Assembly (NCBI RefSeq): GCF_003053725.1
Contig: NZ_QAYC01000010.1
Coordinates: forward strand, 1 to 64,000
From: Rhodovulum kholense
GTDB lineage: Bacteria > Pseudomonadota > Alphaproteobacteria > Rhodobacterales > Rhodobacteraceae
Direction of reading: 5' to 3'
DNA: 64,000 nucleotides
Part shown: piece after piece, positions 24,323 through 33,853 of the stretch
How positions within the stretch are numbered: the stretch's first letter is position 1
Layout of the letters: each line of letters begins with the position of its first letter
Notes under the pieces: model-generated
Seen by the model: the letters and a program-made list of their open reading frames with translations, nothing else
Databases searched by the model: none
Told to the model about the DNA's origin: nothing
Translations under genes and position numbers: made by a program

Positions 24323-25041
24323 TGGACCCGGAGAGAGAGATGCTGGACTATTCCGAGATCCTCACCGACCATTTCCTGAACCCGCGCAACCGCGGCACGC
24401 TCGAGGGCGCCAATGCACTGGGCGAAGCCGGGGCGGTGCGCAGCGGCAATGCCTTCCGTCTGACCCTGAAAATCGAGGCCGGCCGGATCGCTGCCGCGAT
24501 GTTCCAGTCGACCGGCGGCGGACCCGAAGTCGCCGCGGGCTCGGCCCTGACCGAGCTGGTGATCGGCAAGCCCCTTGCCGAGGCCCGCAAGATCGACGCC
24601 GATGCCATCGAGGCCGCGCTGGGCGGGCTGCCCGCCGAGGACCGCTCGGCCGCCGAGGTCGCGGCCGAGGGTCTTGTCGCCGCGCTGAAGGATTACGCCC
24701 AGCCCCCGGCCTTCCGCGCCGCCCAGGGCATCCGCGTCGCCCAGCCGCTGGGCGTTGCCCCGATCAAGCCCGCCCTGCCCTCGAAGACCGGCGCCCCCAG
24801 GCTTTCGGCCGACGAGGAGCGCGCCCGGGTCGAGGCGGTGCTGGACGAGATGCGGCCCCGGTTTCGCGCCGATGGCGGCGATGTCGCCTTCCACGACATC
24901 CTCGGCCCCCGCGTCCGGGTGCATCTGAAGGGCAGCTGTTCGGGCTGCCAGCTGGCCGGGCTGACCCTCGGCGGCCTGCAGAAACGACTTGCCGAGGAAC
25001 TCGGCCGGCCGGTCTTCGTCGTTCCCGCCCCCAGCCGCTAA
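24322..25041 (+). CDS. nifU: NifU-like Fe-S assembly protein, scaffold cysteines lost
   Basis: NifU normally builds [4Fe-4S] clusters for nitrogenase. Here 239 residues comprise an IscU-like N-domain ([20 protein letters not shown] at 8-27) and a C-terminal Nfu domain with Cys206 and Cys209 ([11 protein letters not shown]). The central [2Fe-2S] domain of Azotobacter NifU is absent. The three cysteines that define the IscU scaffold are replaced: Ser41 (RSG for xCG), Gly66 (GGG for GCG) and about Ala110. The N-domain therefore cannot hold a cluster in the known way. nifS is not adjacent. The start at 24322 is coupled to iscA. Confidence 0.85.
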   Translation: MDPEREMLDYSEILTDHFLNPRNRGTLEGANALGEAGAVRSGNAFRLTLKIEAGRIAAAMFQSTGGGPEVAAGSALTELVIGKPLAEARKIDADAIEAALGGLPAEDRSAAEVAAEGLVAALKDYAQPPAFRAAQGIRVAQPLGVAPIKPALPSKTGAPRLSADEERARVEAVLDEMRPRFRADGGDVAFHDILGPRVRVHLKGSCSGCQLAGLTLGGLQKRLAEELGRPVFVVPAPSR

Positions 25042-25052
25042 GGACTGCCCCC

Positions 25053-26258
25053 ATGACTGCCCCCTATGTCCCCGACCAGTTCACCCCCGCCCCGCCCCCG
25101 GCGCAGATCTGCGACACCACGCTGCGGGACGGCGAACAGGCGGCGGGCGTTGCCTTCTCGGCCGCCGAAAAGGTCGAGATCGCGGTGGCGCTCGACCGGG
25201 CGGGCGTGGCCGAGATCGAGCTGGGCGTGCCCGCCATGGGCATGGCCGAGGTCGCGGCGATCCGCGAGGCGGGCGCGCGTCTGACCCGCGCCCGGGGCGT
25301 CGCCTGGTGCCGGCTGCGCGACAGCGATCTGGAACTGGCGGCGATGACCGCGCTGTCGCGCATCCACCTGACGGTGCCCGCCTCGGACCGCCAGCTGGCG
25401 GGCAAGCTCGGGCGCGACCGCGACTGGGCGCTGAAAGAGGTCTCGCGACTGGTCCGGCTGGCCGCGCGGGCGGGATTTCAGGTCTCGGTCGGCGCCGAGG
25501 ATGCCTCGCGCGCCGATATCGGCTTTCTGGCCCAGCTCGCGCAGGTCGCGGCCGAGGCGGGCGCGATCCGGATGCGGCTGGCCGACACGCTGGGGCTGAT
25601 GGACCCGTTCGCGGCCCATACGCTGGTCTCGATCCTGGCGCCGGGGCCGTTGCCGCTGGAATTTCACGCCCATGACGACCTGGGGCTCGCCACCGCCAAC
25701 ACGCTGGCGGCCCATCGCGGCGGCGCGGCCTTCCTGTCGGTGACGGTCAACGGGCTGGGCGAACGCGCGGGCAATGCCGCGCTTGAACAGGTCGTGGCAG
25801 CCCTTGCCGTTCAGGGCCGGCCGACCGGGGTCGCGCTCGATAGGCTCTGCGGGCTGTCGCAGATCGTCGCCCGGGCCTCGAACCGGCCGCTGTCGCCGAC
25901 CCGGCCCATCGTTGGCGCCAATGTCTTCAGCCATGAAAGCGGCATCCATGTCGACGGGCTTCTGAAGGACCCCGGCACCTACGAGGCCCAGGCGCTGAGC
26001 CCGGCCCGCTTCGGCCGCGCCCGCGAAATCGTGCTGGGCAAGCATTCGGGGCTCGCTGCGCTGATCCAGGCGCTGGAGGCCGCCGGGCTGCCCTCGGACG
26101 AGACCACCGCGCGCGCCGTGCTGCCGCTTCTGCGCGACTGGGCCGACCGCGAAAAGCGCGCGGCCACCCCGGCCGATCTCATTCTTCTCACCGCCCGGGC
26201 CGAGGCGCTTGCCCGCCATCCCGGACCGACCGAAACCCAAGAACGGAGCCTGACATGA
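25053..26258 (+). CDS. nifV: Homocitrate synthase
   Basis: Makes homocitrate, the organic ligand of FeMo-cofactor, from acetyl-CoA and 2-oxoglutarate. The 401-residue protein has the DRE-TIM barrel: [20 protein letters not shown] near residue 20, with the metal-binding Asp, the [20 protein letters not shown] block supplying His ligands, and [16 protein letters not shown]. The C-terminal part has [20 protein letters not shown]. It follows nifU by 11 bases and overlaps nifW by four. Biosynthetic homocitrate synthase for lysine is excluded by context. Confidence 0.94.
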   Translation: MTAPYVPDQFTPAPPPAQICDTTLRDGEQAAGVAFSAAEKVEIAVALDRAGVAEIELGVPAMGMAEVAAIREAGARLTRARGVAWCRLRDSDLELAAMTALSRIHLTVPASDRQLAGKLGRDRDWALKEVSRLVRLAARAGFQVSVGAEDASRADIGFLAQLAQVAAEAGAIRMRLADTLGLMDPFAAHTLVSILAPGPLPLEFHAHDDLGLATANTLAAHRGGAAFLSVTVNGLGERAGNAALEQVVAALAVQGRPTGVALDRLCGLSQIVARASNRPLSPTRPIVGANVFSHESGIHVDGLLKDPGTYEAQALSPARFGRAREIVLGKHSGLAALIQALEAAGLPSDETTARAVLPLLRDWADREKRAATPADLILLTARAEALARHPGPTETQERSLT

Positions 26259-26590
26259 CACGCCCCGCGTCCCGGCCGAGCATGCTCGACCAGCTCTACG
26301 CCCTGTCCTCGGCCGAAGACCTCTTCGCCTTTCTCGACCTGCCTTTCGATCAGGCGGTGCTCAACCGGGCGCGTCTGCATGTGATGAAACGGATGGGCCA
26401 GTATCTGGCCGAATCCGATCTCGGCCAGCTTGACGACGACGCCGTGCGCGCCGCCGCCCGCGCGGCCCTGCAAAAGGCCCATGCCGATTTCGAGAATTCC
26501 ACCCCGCGCGCCCAGAAGGCGCTGAAAATCTACACGCAACCGCGCGGCAATGTCGTGCCGATGGAGGGGCTTCGGCTGTCTGTCCAATGA
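26255..26590 (+). CDS. nifW: Nitrogenase-stabilising protein NifW
   Basis: NifW helps protect or mature the MoFe protein. The 111-residue protein shows the family core: [20 protein letters not shown], then VMKRMGQYL and a [17 protein letters not shown]-terminal block. It is coupled to both neighbours by ATGA overlaps (nifV before, fixA after). No cysteines or membrane segments are present. Confidence 0.93.
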   Translation: MTRPASRPSMLDQLYALSSAEDLFAFLDLPFDQAVLNRARLHVMKRMGQYLAESDLGQLDDDAVRAAARAALQKAHADFENSTPRAQKALKIYTQPRGNVVPMEGLRLSVQ

Positions 26591-27519
26591 GCGAGAAACT
26601 CAACGAACCCGACTTCCCCGCCGCCGAGGCCATCGACGCGCCCGAAGAGCCCGTCGAGACCCGGAAGGGGCTCAACATCGTCGTCTGCATCAAGCAGGTG
26701 CCGGACTCGGCCCAGATCCGGGTTCACCCGGTCACCAACACGATCATGCGTCAGGGCGTGCCGACGATCATCAACCCCTATGATCTTTTCGCGCTCGAAG
26801 AGGCGATGCGGCTTCGGGACGATTACGGCGGGACGGTCACCGTCCTGACCATGGGTCCGCCCATGGCCGAGGACGCGCTGCGCCGCGCGCTGGGGCTTGG
26901 CGCCGACAAGGCGGTGCTGATCACCGACCGCCGCTTTGCCGGGTCGGACACGCTGGCGACCTCGTTCGCGCTGACCTCGGCACTGACCAAACTGGCCGAA
27001 GAGGCGCCGATCGACATCGTCTTCACCGGCAAGCAGACCATCGACGGCGACACCGCGCAGGTCGGCCCGGGCATCGCCCGGCGGATGGGGCTGAACCAGC
27101 TGACCTATGTCTCGGCCATCGACTCGCTGGAAACCGAGGCCGCCACCATCACCGTGCGCCGCCGGTCCGAGGGCGGGGTTCAGGTGCTGCAATCGAAGCT
27201 GCCCTGCCTGATCACCATGCTCGAGGACACCAACCACCTGCGCCGCGGCACCCTGCAGGACATGCTGCGCGCCGCCCGCGCGCCGCTGACGGTCTGGTCG
27301 GCCGACGATGCGGGCATCGAGGACCCGATGAAATGCGGGCTGCGCGGCTCGCCCACGGTCGTCAAGCGCGTCTTCGCGCCCCAGCCCCGCGCCGAGAAGG
27401 CCGAGATGGTCGCCGTCGAGGGCAAGACGCCCGCCCAGATCGGCGACGCGATCCTCGACGTCCTCTTCGCGAAGAGCCCGAAACTCGAGGCGGACGTGTC
27501 CGCCAAGATCACTGCGTAA
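26587..27519 (+). CDS. fixA: Electron transfer flavoprotein FixA
   Basis: Beta-type ETF subunit of the FixABCX complex, which bifurcates electrons from NADH to quinone and to ferredoxin or flavodoxin for nitrogenase. The 310-residue protein has VVCIKQVPDSAQIRVHPVTN near 34-53, then IINPYDLFALEEAMRLRDD and IVFTGKQTIDGDTAQVGPGI, all ETF-beta hallmarks. An N-terminal acidic extension of about 30 residues precedes the fold. It is coupled to nifW (ATGA). Confidence 0.93.
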   Translation: MSEKLNEPDFPAAEAIDAPEEPVETRKGLNIVVCIKQVPDSAQIRVHPVTNTIMRQGVPTIINPYDLFALEEAMRLRDDYGGTVTVLTMGPPMAEDALRRALGLGADKAVLITDRRFAGSDTLATSFALTSALTKLAEEAPIDIVFTGKQTIDGDTAQVGPGIARRMGLNQLTYVSAIDSLETEAATITVRRRSEGGVQVLQSKLPCLITMLEDTNHLRRGTLQDMLRAARAPLTVWSADDAGIEDPMKCGLRGSPTVVKRVFAPQPRAEKAEMVAVEGKTPAQIGDAILDVLFAKSPKLEADVSAKITA

Positions 27520-27531
27520 GGAGATCGCGTG

Positions 27532-28623
27532 ATGGCACAAGCTCCGCAAAACCCCGCCAGCAGCCGCGCTGCGATGCAGATGCAGCTGGCCGAGAAATTC
27601 AAGAGCTACAAGCATGTCTGGGTCTTCGTCGAGATCGAGCGCGGCAAGGTCCACCCGGTGTCGTGGGAGCTGATGGGCGAAGGCCGCAAGCTGGCCGATG
27701 ACCTGGGCGTCGATCTGTGCGGCGTCGTTCTGGGGCCGCGCGACGAGGGCACCAAGCAGGCGATCAAGGAGGCCTATCACTACGGCGCCGATGTCTGCTA
27801 CATCTGCGAGGACCCGCTGCTCGCCGATTACCGCAACGAGCCCTATACCCGGGCGATGACCGATCTGGTCAACAAGTACCAGCCCGAGATCCTGCTCTTG
27901 GGCGCGACGCCTCTGGGTCGCGATCTGGCGGGGTCGGTCGCGACCACGCTGCAGACCGGTCTGACGGCCGACTCGACCGAACTGAAGATCGCCGACGACA
28001 AGTCGCTGGCCGCGACCCGGCCGACTTTCGGCGGCACGCTTCTGTGCACCATCCATACGCTGAACCACCGCCCGCAGATGGCGACGGTGCGGCCCCGCGT
28101 GATGGCGATGCCCGAACCCGACACCTCGCGCTCGGGCCGGATGGTCTGGCATTCGCTGCGGATGAAGGAAGACGACATCGTCACCAAGGTGCTGGAATTC
28201 GTCTCGGACGCGCAGGTCGAGAAGGCCAACCTTGCCTATGCCGATATCGTGGTCGCGGGCGGCATGGGGCTGCAACAGCCGCAGAACCTCGCGCTGGTGC
28301 AGCGGCTGGCCGCGGTGCTGGGCGCCGAATGGGGCGTCTCGCGTCCGCTGGTGCAGAAGGGCTGGGCGCCGGCCGAACGCCAGATCGGCCAGACCGGCAA
28401 CACGATCCGGCCGAAGCTTTACATCGCCGCCGGGATTTCCGGCGCGATCCAGCACCGGGTGGGTGTCGAGGGGGCGGACCTGATCATCGCGATCAACACC
28501 GACCCCGAGGCCAAGATCTTCGAATTCGCCCATCTGGGCGTGGTGGCCGACGCGCTGACCGTGTTGCCGGCCCTGACCGACGCCTTCGCCCGCCGCCTTT
28601 CGGCGCGTGCGATGGCCAGCTGA
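27532..28623 (+). CDS. fixB: Electron transfer flavoprotein FixB
   Basis: Alpha-type ETF subunit holding the bifurcating FAD with FixA. The 363-residue protein has the ETF-alpha C-terminal FAD domain, with [20 protein letters not shown] and [20 protein letters not shown] plus AIQHRVGV. I chose the ATG at 27532 over the GTG three bases earlier; AAGGAG lies nine bases ahead. It follows fixA by 12 bases and precedes fixC by 12. Confidence 0.93.
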   Translation: MAQAPQNPASSRAAMQMQLAEKFKSYKHVWVFVEIERGKVHPVSWELMGEGRKLADDLGVDLCGVVLGPRDEGTKQAIKEAYHYGADVCYICEDPLLADYRNEPYTRAMTDLVNKYQPEILLLGATPLGRDLAGSVATTLQTGLTADSTELKIADDKSLAATRPTFGGTLLCTIHTLNHRPQMATVRPRVMAMPEPDTSRSGRMVWHSLRMKEDDIVTKVLEFVSDAQVEKANLAYADIVVAGGMGLQQPQNLALVQRLAAVLGAEWGVSRPLVQKGWAPAERQIGQTGNTIRPKLYIAAGISGAIQHRVGVEGADLIIAINTDPEAKIFEFAHLGVVADALTVLPALTDAFARRLSARAMAS

Positions 28624-28635
28624 GAGGACTGACCG

Positions 28636-29946
28636 ATGCCTGCTGAACATTTCGATGCCATCGTCGTCGGGGCCGGTCCGTCCGGCAACGCGGCGGCCTA
28701 CACGATGGGCAAGGCGGGACTGAACGTGCTGCAGATCGACCGGGGCGAATATCCCGGCTCGAAGAACGTGCAGGGCGCGATCCTCTATGCCGATGCCCTG
28801 GAACGCATCATCCCCGACTTCCGCGAGACGGCGCCCCTGGAACGCCATGTGGTGGAACAGCGGTTCTGGATGCTGTCGGAGAAATCCCATACCGGCACCC
28901 ATCACCGGTCGGACACCTTCAACGAGGAAAAACCCAACCGCTACACGATCCTGCGCGCGCAGTTCGACAAGTGGTTTTCCAAGCAGGTGCGCGAGGCCGG
29001 GGTCACGCTGATCACCGAGACCACGGTGACCGAGCTGGTCAAGAACGAGGCCGGCAAGGTCATCGGCGTGCTGACCGACCGCGAGGGCGGCCCGGTCTAT
29101 GCCGATGTGGTGGTGCTGGCCGAGGGCGTGAACGGGCTCGTGGGCCAGCGCTCCGGCCTGCGGAGCGAGATCAAGCCGCAGCATGTGGCGCTTGCGGTCA
29201 AGGAAACCCATTTCCTGCCCGAGGAAACCGTGCGCGAGCGCTTCAACCTCGCCGACGAGGACGAGGGCGTGGTGATCGAGGTGCTGGGGTCGGTGTCTTC
29301 CGGCATGGTCGGGACCGGGTTCCTTTACACCAACAAGGAATCGATCTCGATCGGCGTCGGCTGTCTGGTCGCCGACTTCGCCCGCGAGAAGATCCCGCCC
29401 TACGAGCTGCTCGACCGGTTCAAGAACCACCCCTCGGTCAAGCCGCTGCTGAAGGGCGCCGAGATGAAGGAATATGTCGCCCACCTGATCCCCGAGGGCG
29501 GCTATGACGCGATCCCGCAGCTCACGGGCGACGGCTGGCTGATCGTGGGCGATGCCGGGCAGTTCGTGAACGCGGTCCACCGCGAGGGCTCGAACCTGGC
29601 GATGACCTCGGGGCGGCTGGCAGGCGAAAGCCTGATCGCGCTGAAGGCGCAGGGGCTGCCCGCGACCAACGACAACCTCAAGCTGTATCGCGACGCGCTG
29701 GAAGACAGCGTCGTGATCAAGGACCTCAAGAAATACCGCAAGATCCCGGGGCTGCTCGAGAAGAACCGGCAGCTCTTCACCACCTATCCCGCCTTGCTCA
29801 ACCGCTCGATGAACGCTTTCCTGCGGGTCGACGGTCGCGACAAGCGGTCCAAGGAGACCGAGATCCTGAAGGGTCTCAAGAAAGCCCGTGGCAACTGGCT
29901 CAATGTTGCCTTTGATATGCTTAAAGTGGCGAGGGCCTGGCGATGA
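28636..29946 (+). CDS. fixC: Flavoprotein-quinone oxidoreductase FixC
   Basis: ETF-ubiquinone oxidoreductase-like subunit that passes the high-potential electrons of FixAB to quinone. The 436-residue protein starts with the FAD motif [20 protein letters not shown] (GxGxxG) and later has [20 protein letters not shown], the second FAD-contact block. It has no separate iron-sulfur domain, which FixX supplies. Its stop overlaps the fixX start (ATGA). Confidence 0.94.
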   Translation: MPAEHFDAIVVGAGPSGNAAAYTMGKAGLNVLQIDRGEYPGSKNVQGAILYADALERIIPDFRETAPLERHVVEQRFWMLSEKSHTGTHHRSDTFNEEKPNRYTILRAQFDKWFSKQVREAGVTLITETTVTELVKNEAGKVIGVLTDREGGPVYADVVVLAEGVNGLVGQRSGLRSEIKPQHVALAVKETHFLPEETVRERFNLADEDEGVVIEVLGSVSSGMVGTGFLYTNKESISIGVGCLVADFAREKIPPYELLDRFKNHPSVKPLLKGAEMKEYVAHLIPEGGYDAIPQLTGDGWLIVGDAGQFVNAVHREGSNLAMTSGRLAGESLIALKAQGLPATNDNLKLYRDALEDSVVIKDLKKYRKIPGLLEKNRQLFTTYPALLNRSMNAFLRVDGRDKRSKETEILKGLKKARGNWLNVAFDMLKVARAWR

Positions 29947-30254
29947 CGGACAAGACCAACGGCAGCAAATCCCCCCGCATGGAAGAGCGGCTTTATCAGA
30001 ACCGCTACCAGGTGGACGAGGGCCGGCCGCATGTGAAGATCAACCATCAGGCGGGCGGCGACAGCGAAGAACTGAAGGCGCTGACCAAGATCTGCCCGGC
30101 GGGCTGCTACTCGATCAACGAGGACGGCCAGGTCGAGGTGGCGGCGGATGGCTGCATGGAATGCGGCACCTGCCGGATCGTGTGCCAGGCCACGGGCGAA
30201 CTGGAATGGTCCTATCCGCGCGGCGGCTACGGGATCCTCTTCAAGTTCGGCTGA
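29943..30254 (+). CDS. fixX: Ferredoxin-like protein FixX
   Basis: Fe-S partner of FixC, 103 residues. Cluster ligands occur in [11 protein letters not shown] and [12 protein letters not shown], the FixX pattern corresponding to the C-terminal domain of ETF-QO. It ends the iscA-nifU-V-W-fixABCX operon; a nine-base hairpin follows 19 bases after the stop. Confidence 0.94.
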   Translation: MTDKTNGSKSPRMEERLYQNRYQVDEGRPHVKINHQAGGDSEELKALTKICPAGCYSINEDGQVEVAADGCMECGTCRIVCQATGELEWSYPRGGYGILFKFG

Positions 30255-30272
30255 GTGCCGCGAGATGAGGCA

Positions 30273-30298
30273 GCCCGGCCGTTGTTCTGCGGCCGGGC
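30273..30298 (+). terminator. Hairpin after fixX
   Basis: Stem GCCCGGCCG/CGGCCGGGC, perfect over nine bases, loop TTGTTCTG. It separates the fix genes from rpoN, so rpoN may have its own promoter in the 80 bases that follow. Confidence 0.65.
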
Positions 30299-30380
30299 GC
30301 CAGCGTGCAAGGCCTTCGGTCCCGGGTCGGGGCGATGCCATCATTGCCCGCCGCGCCCGTTTCCGTGCTAGGATGCTGCC

Positions 30381-31688
30381 ATGGAGATGACAGTTTCCCA
30401 GCGCCAGACCCAGGGTCTGGCCATGACCGCGAAGATGCAGGCGGCGCTCAAGATCCTGCAGATGACCGCGGTCGACCTGTCGGCCTATCTGGCCGAGGAG
30501 GCGCTGGAAAATCCCTGCCTCGAGGTGTCGGTGCCGCAGGCCTTGCGCGCGGTGCCGACGGGCGTCGCGGGCCGCGGCGCGGGGTCCGATTTCGATGCCA
30601 TCGCGGCGCTCGCCTCGGACAAGCCCAGCCTCTACGACCACGTCTTCCGCCAGATCGCGCTGGCCTTTCCCAATCCGCGCCTCGCCCGCGTGGCCGAGGC
30701 CTTCGCCGAGGCGCTGGAGCCCACGGGCTGGCTGGGCGCCGCCCCCGAGACCGTGGCCGCCGCGACCCGGGTGCCGCTGAGCGTGGCCGAGGCGGTGCTG
30801 GCGCGGCTGCAGCAATTCGAACCGGCGGGCCTTTTCGCCCGGGGACTGGCCGAATGCCTCAGGCTGCAGGCCGAGGATCGGGGCATGCTGACCTGGGAAC
30901 TGTCGGTGATCCTCGACAATCTCGACATGGTCGCCGAGGGCCGGATCGACGCGCTGGCCGACCTGTGCGACGGTACCCCCCAGGACGTGCGCAACGCGCT
31001 GCGGTCCATTCGCGCGCTCGACCCCAAGCCGGGGCTGGCCTTCGCAGCGGCCGAACCGCCGATCCTGCCGCCCGATCTGCGGGTGATCCGCAAGGACGGC
31101 ACCTGGGCGGTCGAGCTGAACCGCTCGAGCCTGCCCGCGGTCAAGATCACCGAGCCGCCGGACACCGGGCGCGATGCCGCCGCCCGGACCTTCATGGCCC
31201 GCGCCCGGTCGCGCGCGCAGTGGCTGGCCCGGGCGGTCGAGCGGCGGCATTCGACGCTGCTGGCGGCAGCGGTCTGTCTGGTGCGGCGGCAGACCGACTA
31301 TCTGGACAGCGGACCGCGCCATCTGCGCCCGCTCAGCACCGAGGACGTCGCCGAGGAACTTGGGCTGCATGCCTCGACCATCAGCCGCGCGGTCCAGCAC
31401 CGGATGATCGAGACGCCCCGGGGCACGGTGCCGCTGCGGGCCTTCTTCAGCCGCGCCTTCACGCCCGGATCGGGCGAGGACGGGCCGTCGCAGGACGCGC
31501 TGATCGCGCTGGTGGGCGACATCGTGGCGAAGGAAAACCCCGCCCGGCCGTTGTCCGACGCCGCCATCGTGGCCCAGGCCAAGGCCGCGGGCTTTACGCT
31601 GGCCCGCCGCACCGTCGCGAAATACCGCGACGTTCTGGGCATTCCATCCTCCTACGACCGGCGGCACACGGCGCGGCTGTCGGCCTGA
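30381..31688 (+). CDS. rpoN: RNA polymerase sigma-54 factor
   Basis: Directs RNA polymerase to -24/-12 promoters such as those at 18968 and 23945. The 435-residue protein has the Gln-rich region I (SQRQTQGLAMTAKMQAALKI), the core-binding middle, the helix-turn-helix ELGLHASTISRAVQHRMI and the RpoN box ARRTVAKYR near the C-terminus. It is somewhat shorter than the E. coli protein, in the acidic region II. Location after fixABCX suggests this is the nif-dedicated copy found in Rhodobacter species that carry several rpoN genes. Confidence 0.94.
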   Translation: MEMTVSQRQTQGLAMTAKMQAALKILQMTAVDLSAYLAEEALENPCLEVSVPQALRAVPTGVAGRGAGSDFDAIAALASDKPSLYDHVFRQIALAFPNPRLARVAEAFAEALEPTGWLGAAPETVAAATRVPLSVAEAVLARLQQFEPAGLFARGLAECLRLQAEDRGMLTWELSVILDNLDMVAEGRIDALADLCDGTPQDVRNALRSIRALDPKPGLAFAAAEPPILPPDLRVIRKDGTWAVELNRSSLPAVKITEPPDTGRDAAARTFMARARSRAQWLARAVERRHSTLLAAAVCLVRRQTDYLDSGPRHLRPLSTEDVAEELGLHASTISRAVQHRMIETPRGTVPLRAFFSRAFTPGSGEDGPSQDALIALVGDIVAKENPARPLSDAAIVAQAKAAGFTLARRTVAKYRDVLGIPSSYDRRHTARLSA

Positions 31689-31691
31689 GCG

Positions 31692-32462
31692 TCAGGCGTT
31701 GCCGAAGGCCTCGACCAGCCCCATAGCCCCGTTTCGCAGCGACAGCATGTCGACGCCGACCGCCGTGAACCCGGTGCCAAGCGCGATGCACCGCCGGGCG
31801 AAATCGGGATCGAGCGTCAGGATGCCCGAAGGCACGCCCACGGCCTTCAGCCGGGCGATGGCGCCCTCGATGGCCGCAACCACGGCGGGATGTTCGGGCT
31901 GGCCCGGATAGCCCATGCTGGCCGAAAGATCCGCCGGGCCGATGAAGATGCCGTCTACGCCCTCGACCGTCGCGATCTCTTCCAGCCGGTCAAGCGCCGC
32001 GGCGGTCTCGACCTGCAGGATCAGGCACAGCTCGTCCTCGGCGCGGTGGCTGTAGTCCTCGACCAGCCCGTAGCGGCTGGCCCGCGTCATGCCCGCGACA
32101 CCCCGCAGCCCGCGCGGCGGATAGCGCATCGCGCGGACTGCCGCCTCGGCCTCGTCGCGCGACTGCACATAAGGCAGCATCAGCGTCTGCGCGCCCTGAT
32201 CGAGATGGCGCTTGATCAGCACCCAGTCGTTGATCGCCGGTCGGACCACGGCCGAAGCCGCCGGATAGCCCGCCACCGCCTGCAGCGCGGGCAGCGCGTC
32301 CGTCACCTCCATCGCGCCGTGTTCGGTGTCGATCACGATCCAGTCGAAGCCGCAGGCGGCCAGACATTCGGTGACCGTCGGATGCGGGATCGCGTTCCAC
32401 ACCCCAAGCTGATGGCGCCCCTCCCTCAGCCCCGCCTTGAACCTGTTGACCGGATTTTCCAT
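31692..32462 (-). CDS. HpcH/HpaI-family aldolase
   Basis: Class II pyruvate-dependent aldolase of 256 residues, cleaving compounds such as 4-hydroxy-2-oxoheptanedioate into pyruvate and an aldehyde. Visible features are FDWIVIDTEHGAMEV (metal-binding region), the catalytic Arg in SAVVRPAINDW, VETAAALDRLEEI with the metal Glu, and GIFIGPADLSASMGYPGQ. The start follows GGGAGGAG. It converges on rpoN and stands apart from the secretion genes upstream. Substrate cannot be told from sequence. Confidence 0.82.
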   Translation of the reverse strand: MENPVNRFKAGLREGRHQLGVWNAIPHPTVTECLAACGFDWIVIDTEHGAMEVTDALPALQAVAGYPAASAVVRPAINDWVLIKRHLDQGAQTLMLPYVQSRDEAEAAVRAMRYPPRGLRGVAGMTRASRYGLVEDYSHRAEDELCLILQVETAAALDRLEEIATVEGVDGIFIGPADLSASMGYPGQPEHPAVVAAIEGAIARLKAVGVPSGILTLDPDFARRCIALGTGFTAVGVDMLSLRNGAMGLVEAFGNA

Positions 32463-32551
32463 GCGTCTCCTCCCGCTTGCCCGTGACCGGGCGCAGGCTG
32501 CGACGCGGCCGGGCCGGGGTCAAGCCCGGACCGGCGGCCGGTCCCGGTGGA

Positions 32552-33853
32552 TCAGGTCTCGCGGAAGGCGCGCTCGAAATAGACCGCGAGCGGGTGTAGC
32601 AGATAGGACAGAGGCGAGCGGTCGCGGGTGCGGATGAAGGATTCGACCGGCATGCCGGGCACCAGTTCGACATTCGGAAGCGCCGCCATCTCGTCGATAT
32701 CGGGCTGGATCACCACCTCGTAATAGGTGGCGCGCGTCGCCTCGTCAGTCAGCGCATCGGCCGAGACCCGCAGCACGGTGCCCGAGACATTGGGCGTCGT
32801 GCGGCTGTCGAAGGTGGTGAATTTCAGCGAGACCGGCTGGCCCGGGAACACCTCGTCGATATCGGTGGTCTCGACCTTGGCCGAGACCAGAAGCGCCTGA
32901 CCGCCCGGCACGACATACATCATCGGTTCGGCCGCCTGCACCACCGAGCCCAGGGCAAACACCTTCGACCCGAAGACGACCCCGTCGACCGGGCTGCGCA
33001 CATCGAGCCGCGACAGCCGTTCGGTCAGGCTCAGCCGCCGTTCCTGCAGCTCGATTTCCGAGTATTGCAGGTCGCGGAGCGTGGTGATCGCGTCCTCGCG
33101 GCGGCTTTCCTGAAGCCGAAGACCCTGCACCGCCAGTTCGGAAATCTTGGCGCGCAGCTCGGCCTCCTGCGAGGTCAGCCGGCCGATATCGCCCTCAAGC
33201 CCCGCCTCTTCGCGCTGCAGGGCCAGAACCTGGCTCGCGGGCACGAGGTTCTGCTTGTAAAGCGTCATCTTGTCGGCCAGTTCCTTCTCGATCAGGGCAA
33301 GCTGCTTGACCAGCGCCCCCTGCTGAGACCCGGTGCCGTCGATCTGGTTCTCGATCTGCACGGTCTGTTCGTGCAGCTGGTCCAGTTCCTGCGCCTGCGC
33401 GGCCTTGCGCGCGGCGAACAGCCGGGTCTGGCCGTCGATATGTTCGGCCACCCAGACCGGCTCGATGTTGCTGAAACTGTCGAGCCCGCTGAAATCGGGG
33501 CTGTCGACGCCGTCGCGTTCGGCCACCAGACGGGCCTTGCGGGCCTGAATTTCAAGAAGCTGCCGTTCGACGATCATCAGTTCGGACCGCAGGAAGGTGC
33601 CGTCGAGCCGCACCAGAACCTGACCCGCCGCGACCGTGTCGCCATCCTTGGCCAGGATCTCGCCCACCACGCCGCCATCGGCATGCTGCACGACCTGGCG
33701 TTCGGATTCGACCTTGACCGTGCCCGGCGCCACCACCGCGCCCGCGATGTTGGTCGCCACGCTCCAGACCCCGATGCCGCCGACCAGGCAGACCACGGCG
33801 ATCATGCCCACCACCAGCGGCAGCCGGGCGCTGATCTGCGATTTCGCGCTCAT
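32552..33853 (-). CDS. Type I secretion membrane fusion protein (HlyD family)
   Basis: Periplasmic adaptor joining an ABC exporter to an outer membrane channel. The 433-residue protein has one N-terminal membrane span at about 11-33, a biotinyl-lipoyl half-motif (VVGEILAKDGDTVAAGQVLVR-like), a long coiled coil at about 95-280, and the HlyD C-terminal DEVFPGQPVSLKF and LVPGMPVESFI segments. It overlaps the exporter gene by four bases (ATGA). No outer membrane factor is nearby; a TolC elsewhere is probably shared. Confidence 0.88.
   Translation of the reverse strand: MSAKSQISARLPLVVGMIAVVCLVGGIGVWSVATNIAGAVVAPGTVKVESERQVVQHADGGVVGEILAKDGDTVAAGQVLVRLDGTFLRSELMIVERQLLEIQARKARLVAERDGVDSPDFSGLDSFSNIEPVWVAEHIDGQTRLFAARKAAQAQELDQLHEQTVQIENQIDGTGSQQGALVKQLALIEKELADKMTLYKQNLVPASQVLALQREEAGLEGDIGRLTSQEAELRAKISELAVQGLRLQESRREDAITTLRDLQYSEIELQERRLSLTERLSRLDVRSPVDGVVFGSKVFALGSVVQAAEPMMYVVPGGQALLVSAKVETTDIDEVFPGQPVSLKFTTFDSRTTPNVSGTVLRVSADALTDEATRATYYEVVIQPDIDEMAALPNVELVPGMPVESFIRTRDRSPLSYLLHPLAVYFERAFRET

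Noticed and set aside
26530-29580. 1016-codon minus-strand frame over fixABC
   Set aside because: Antisense of fix genes whose motifs are complete.
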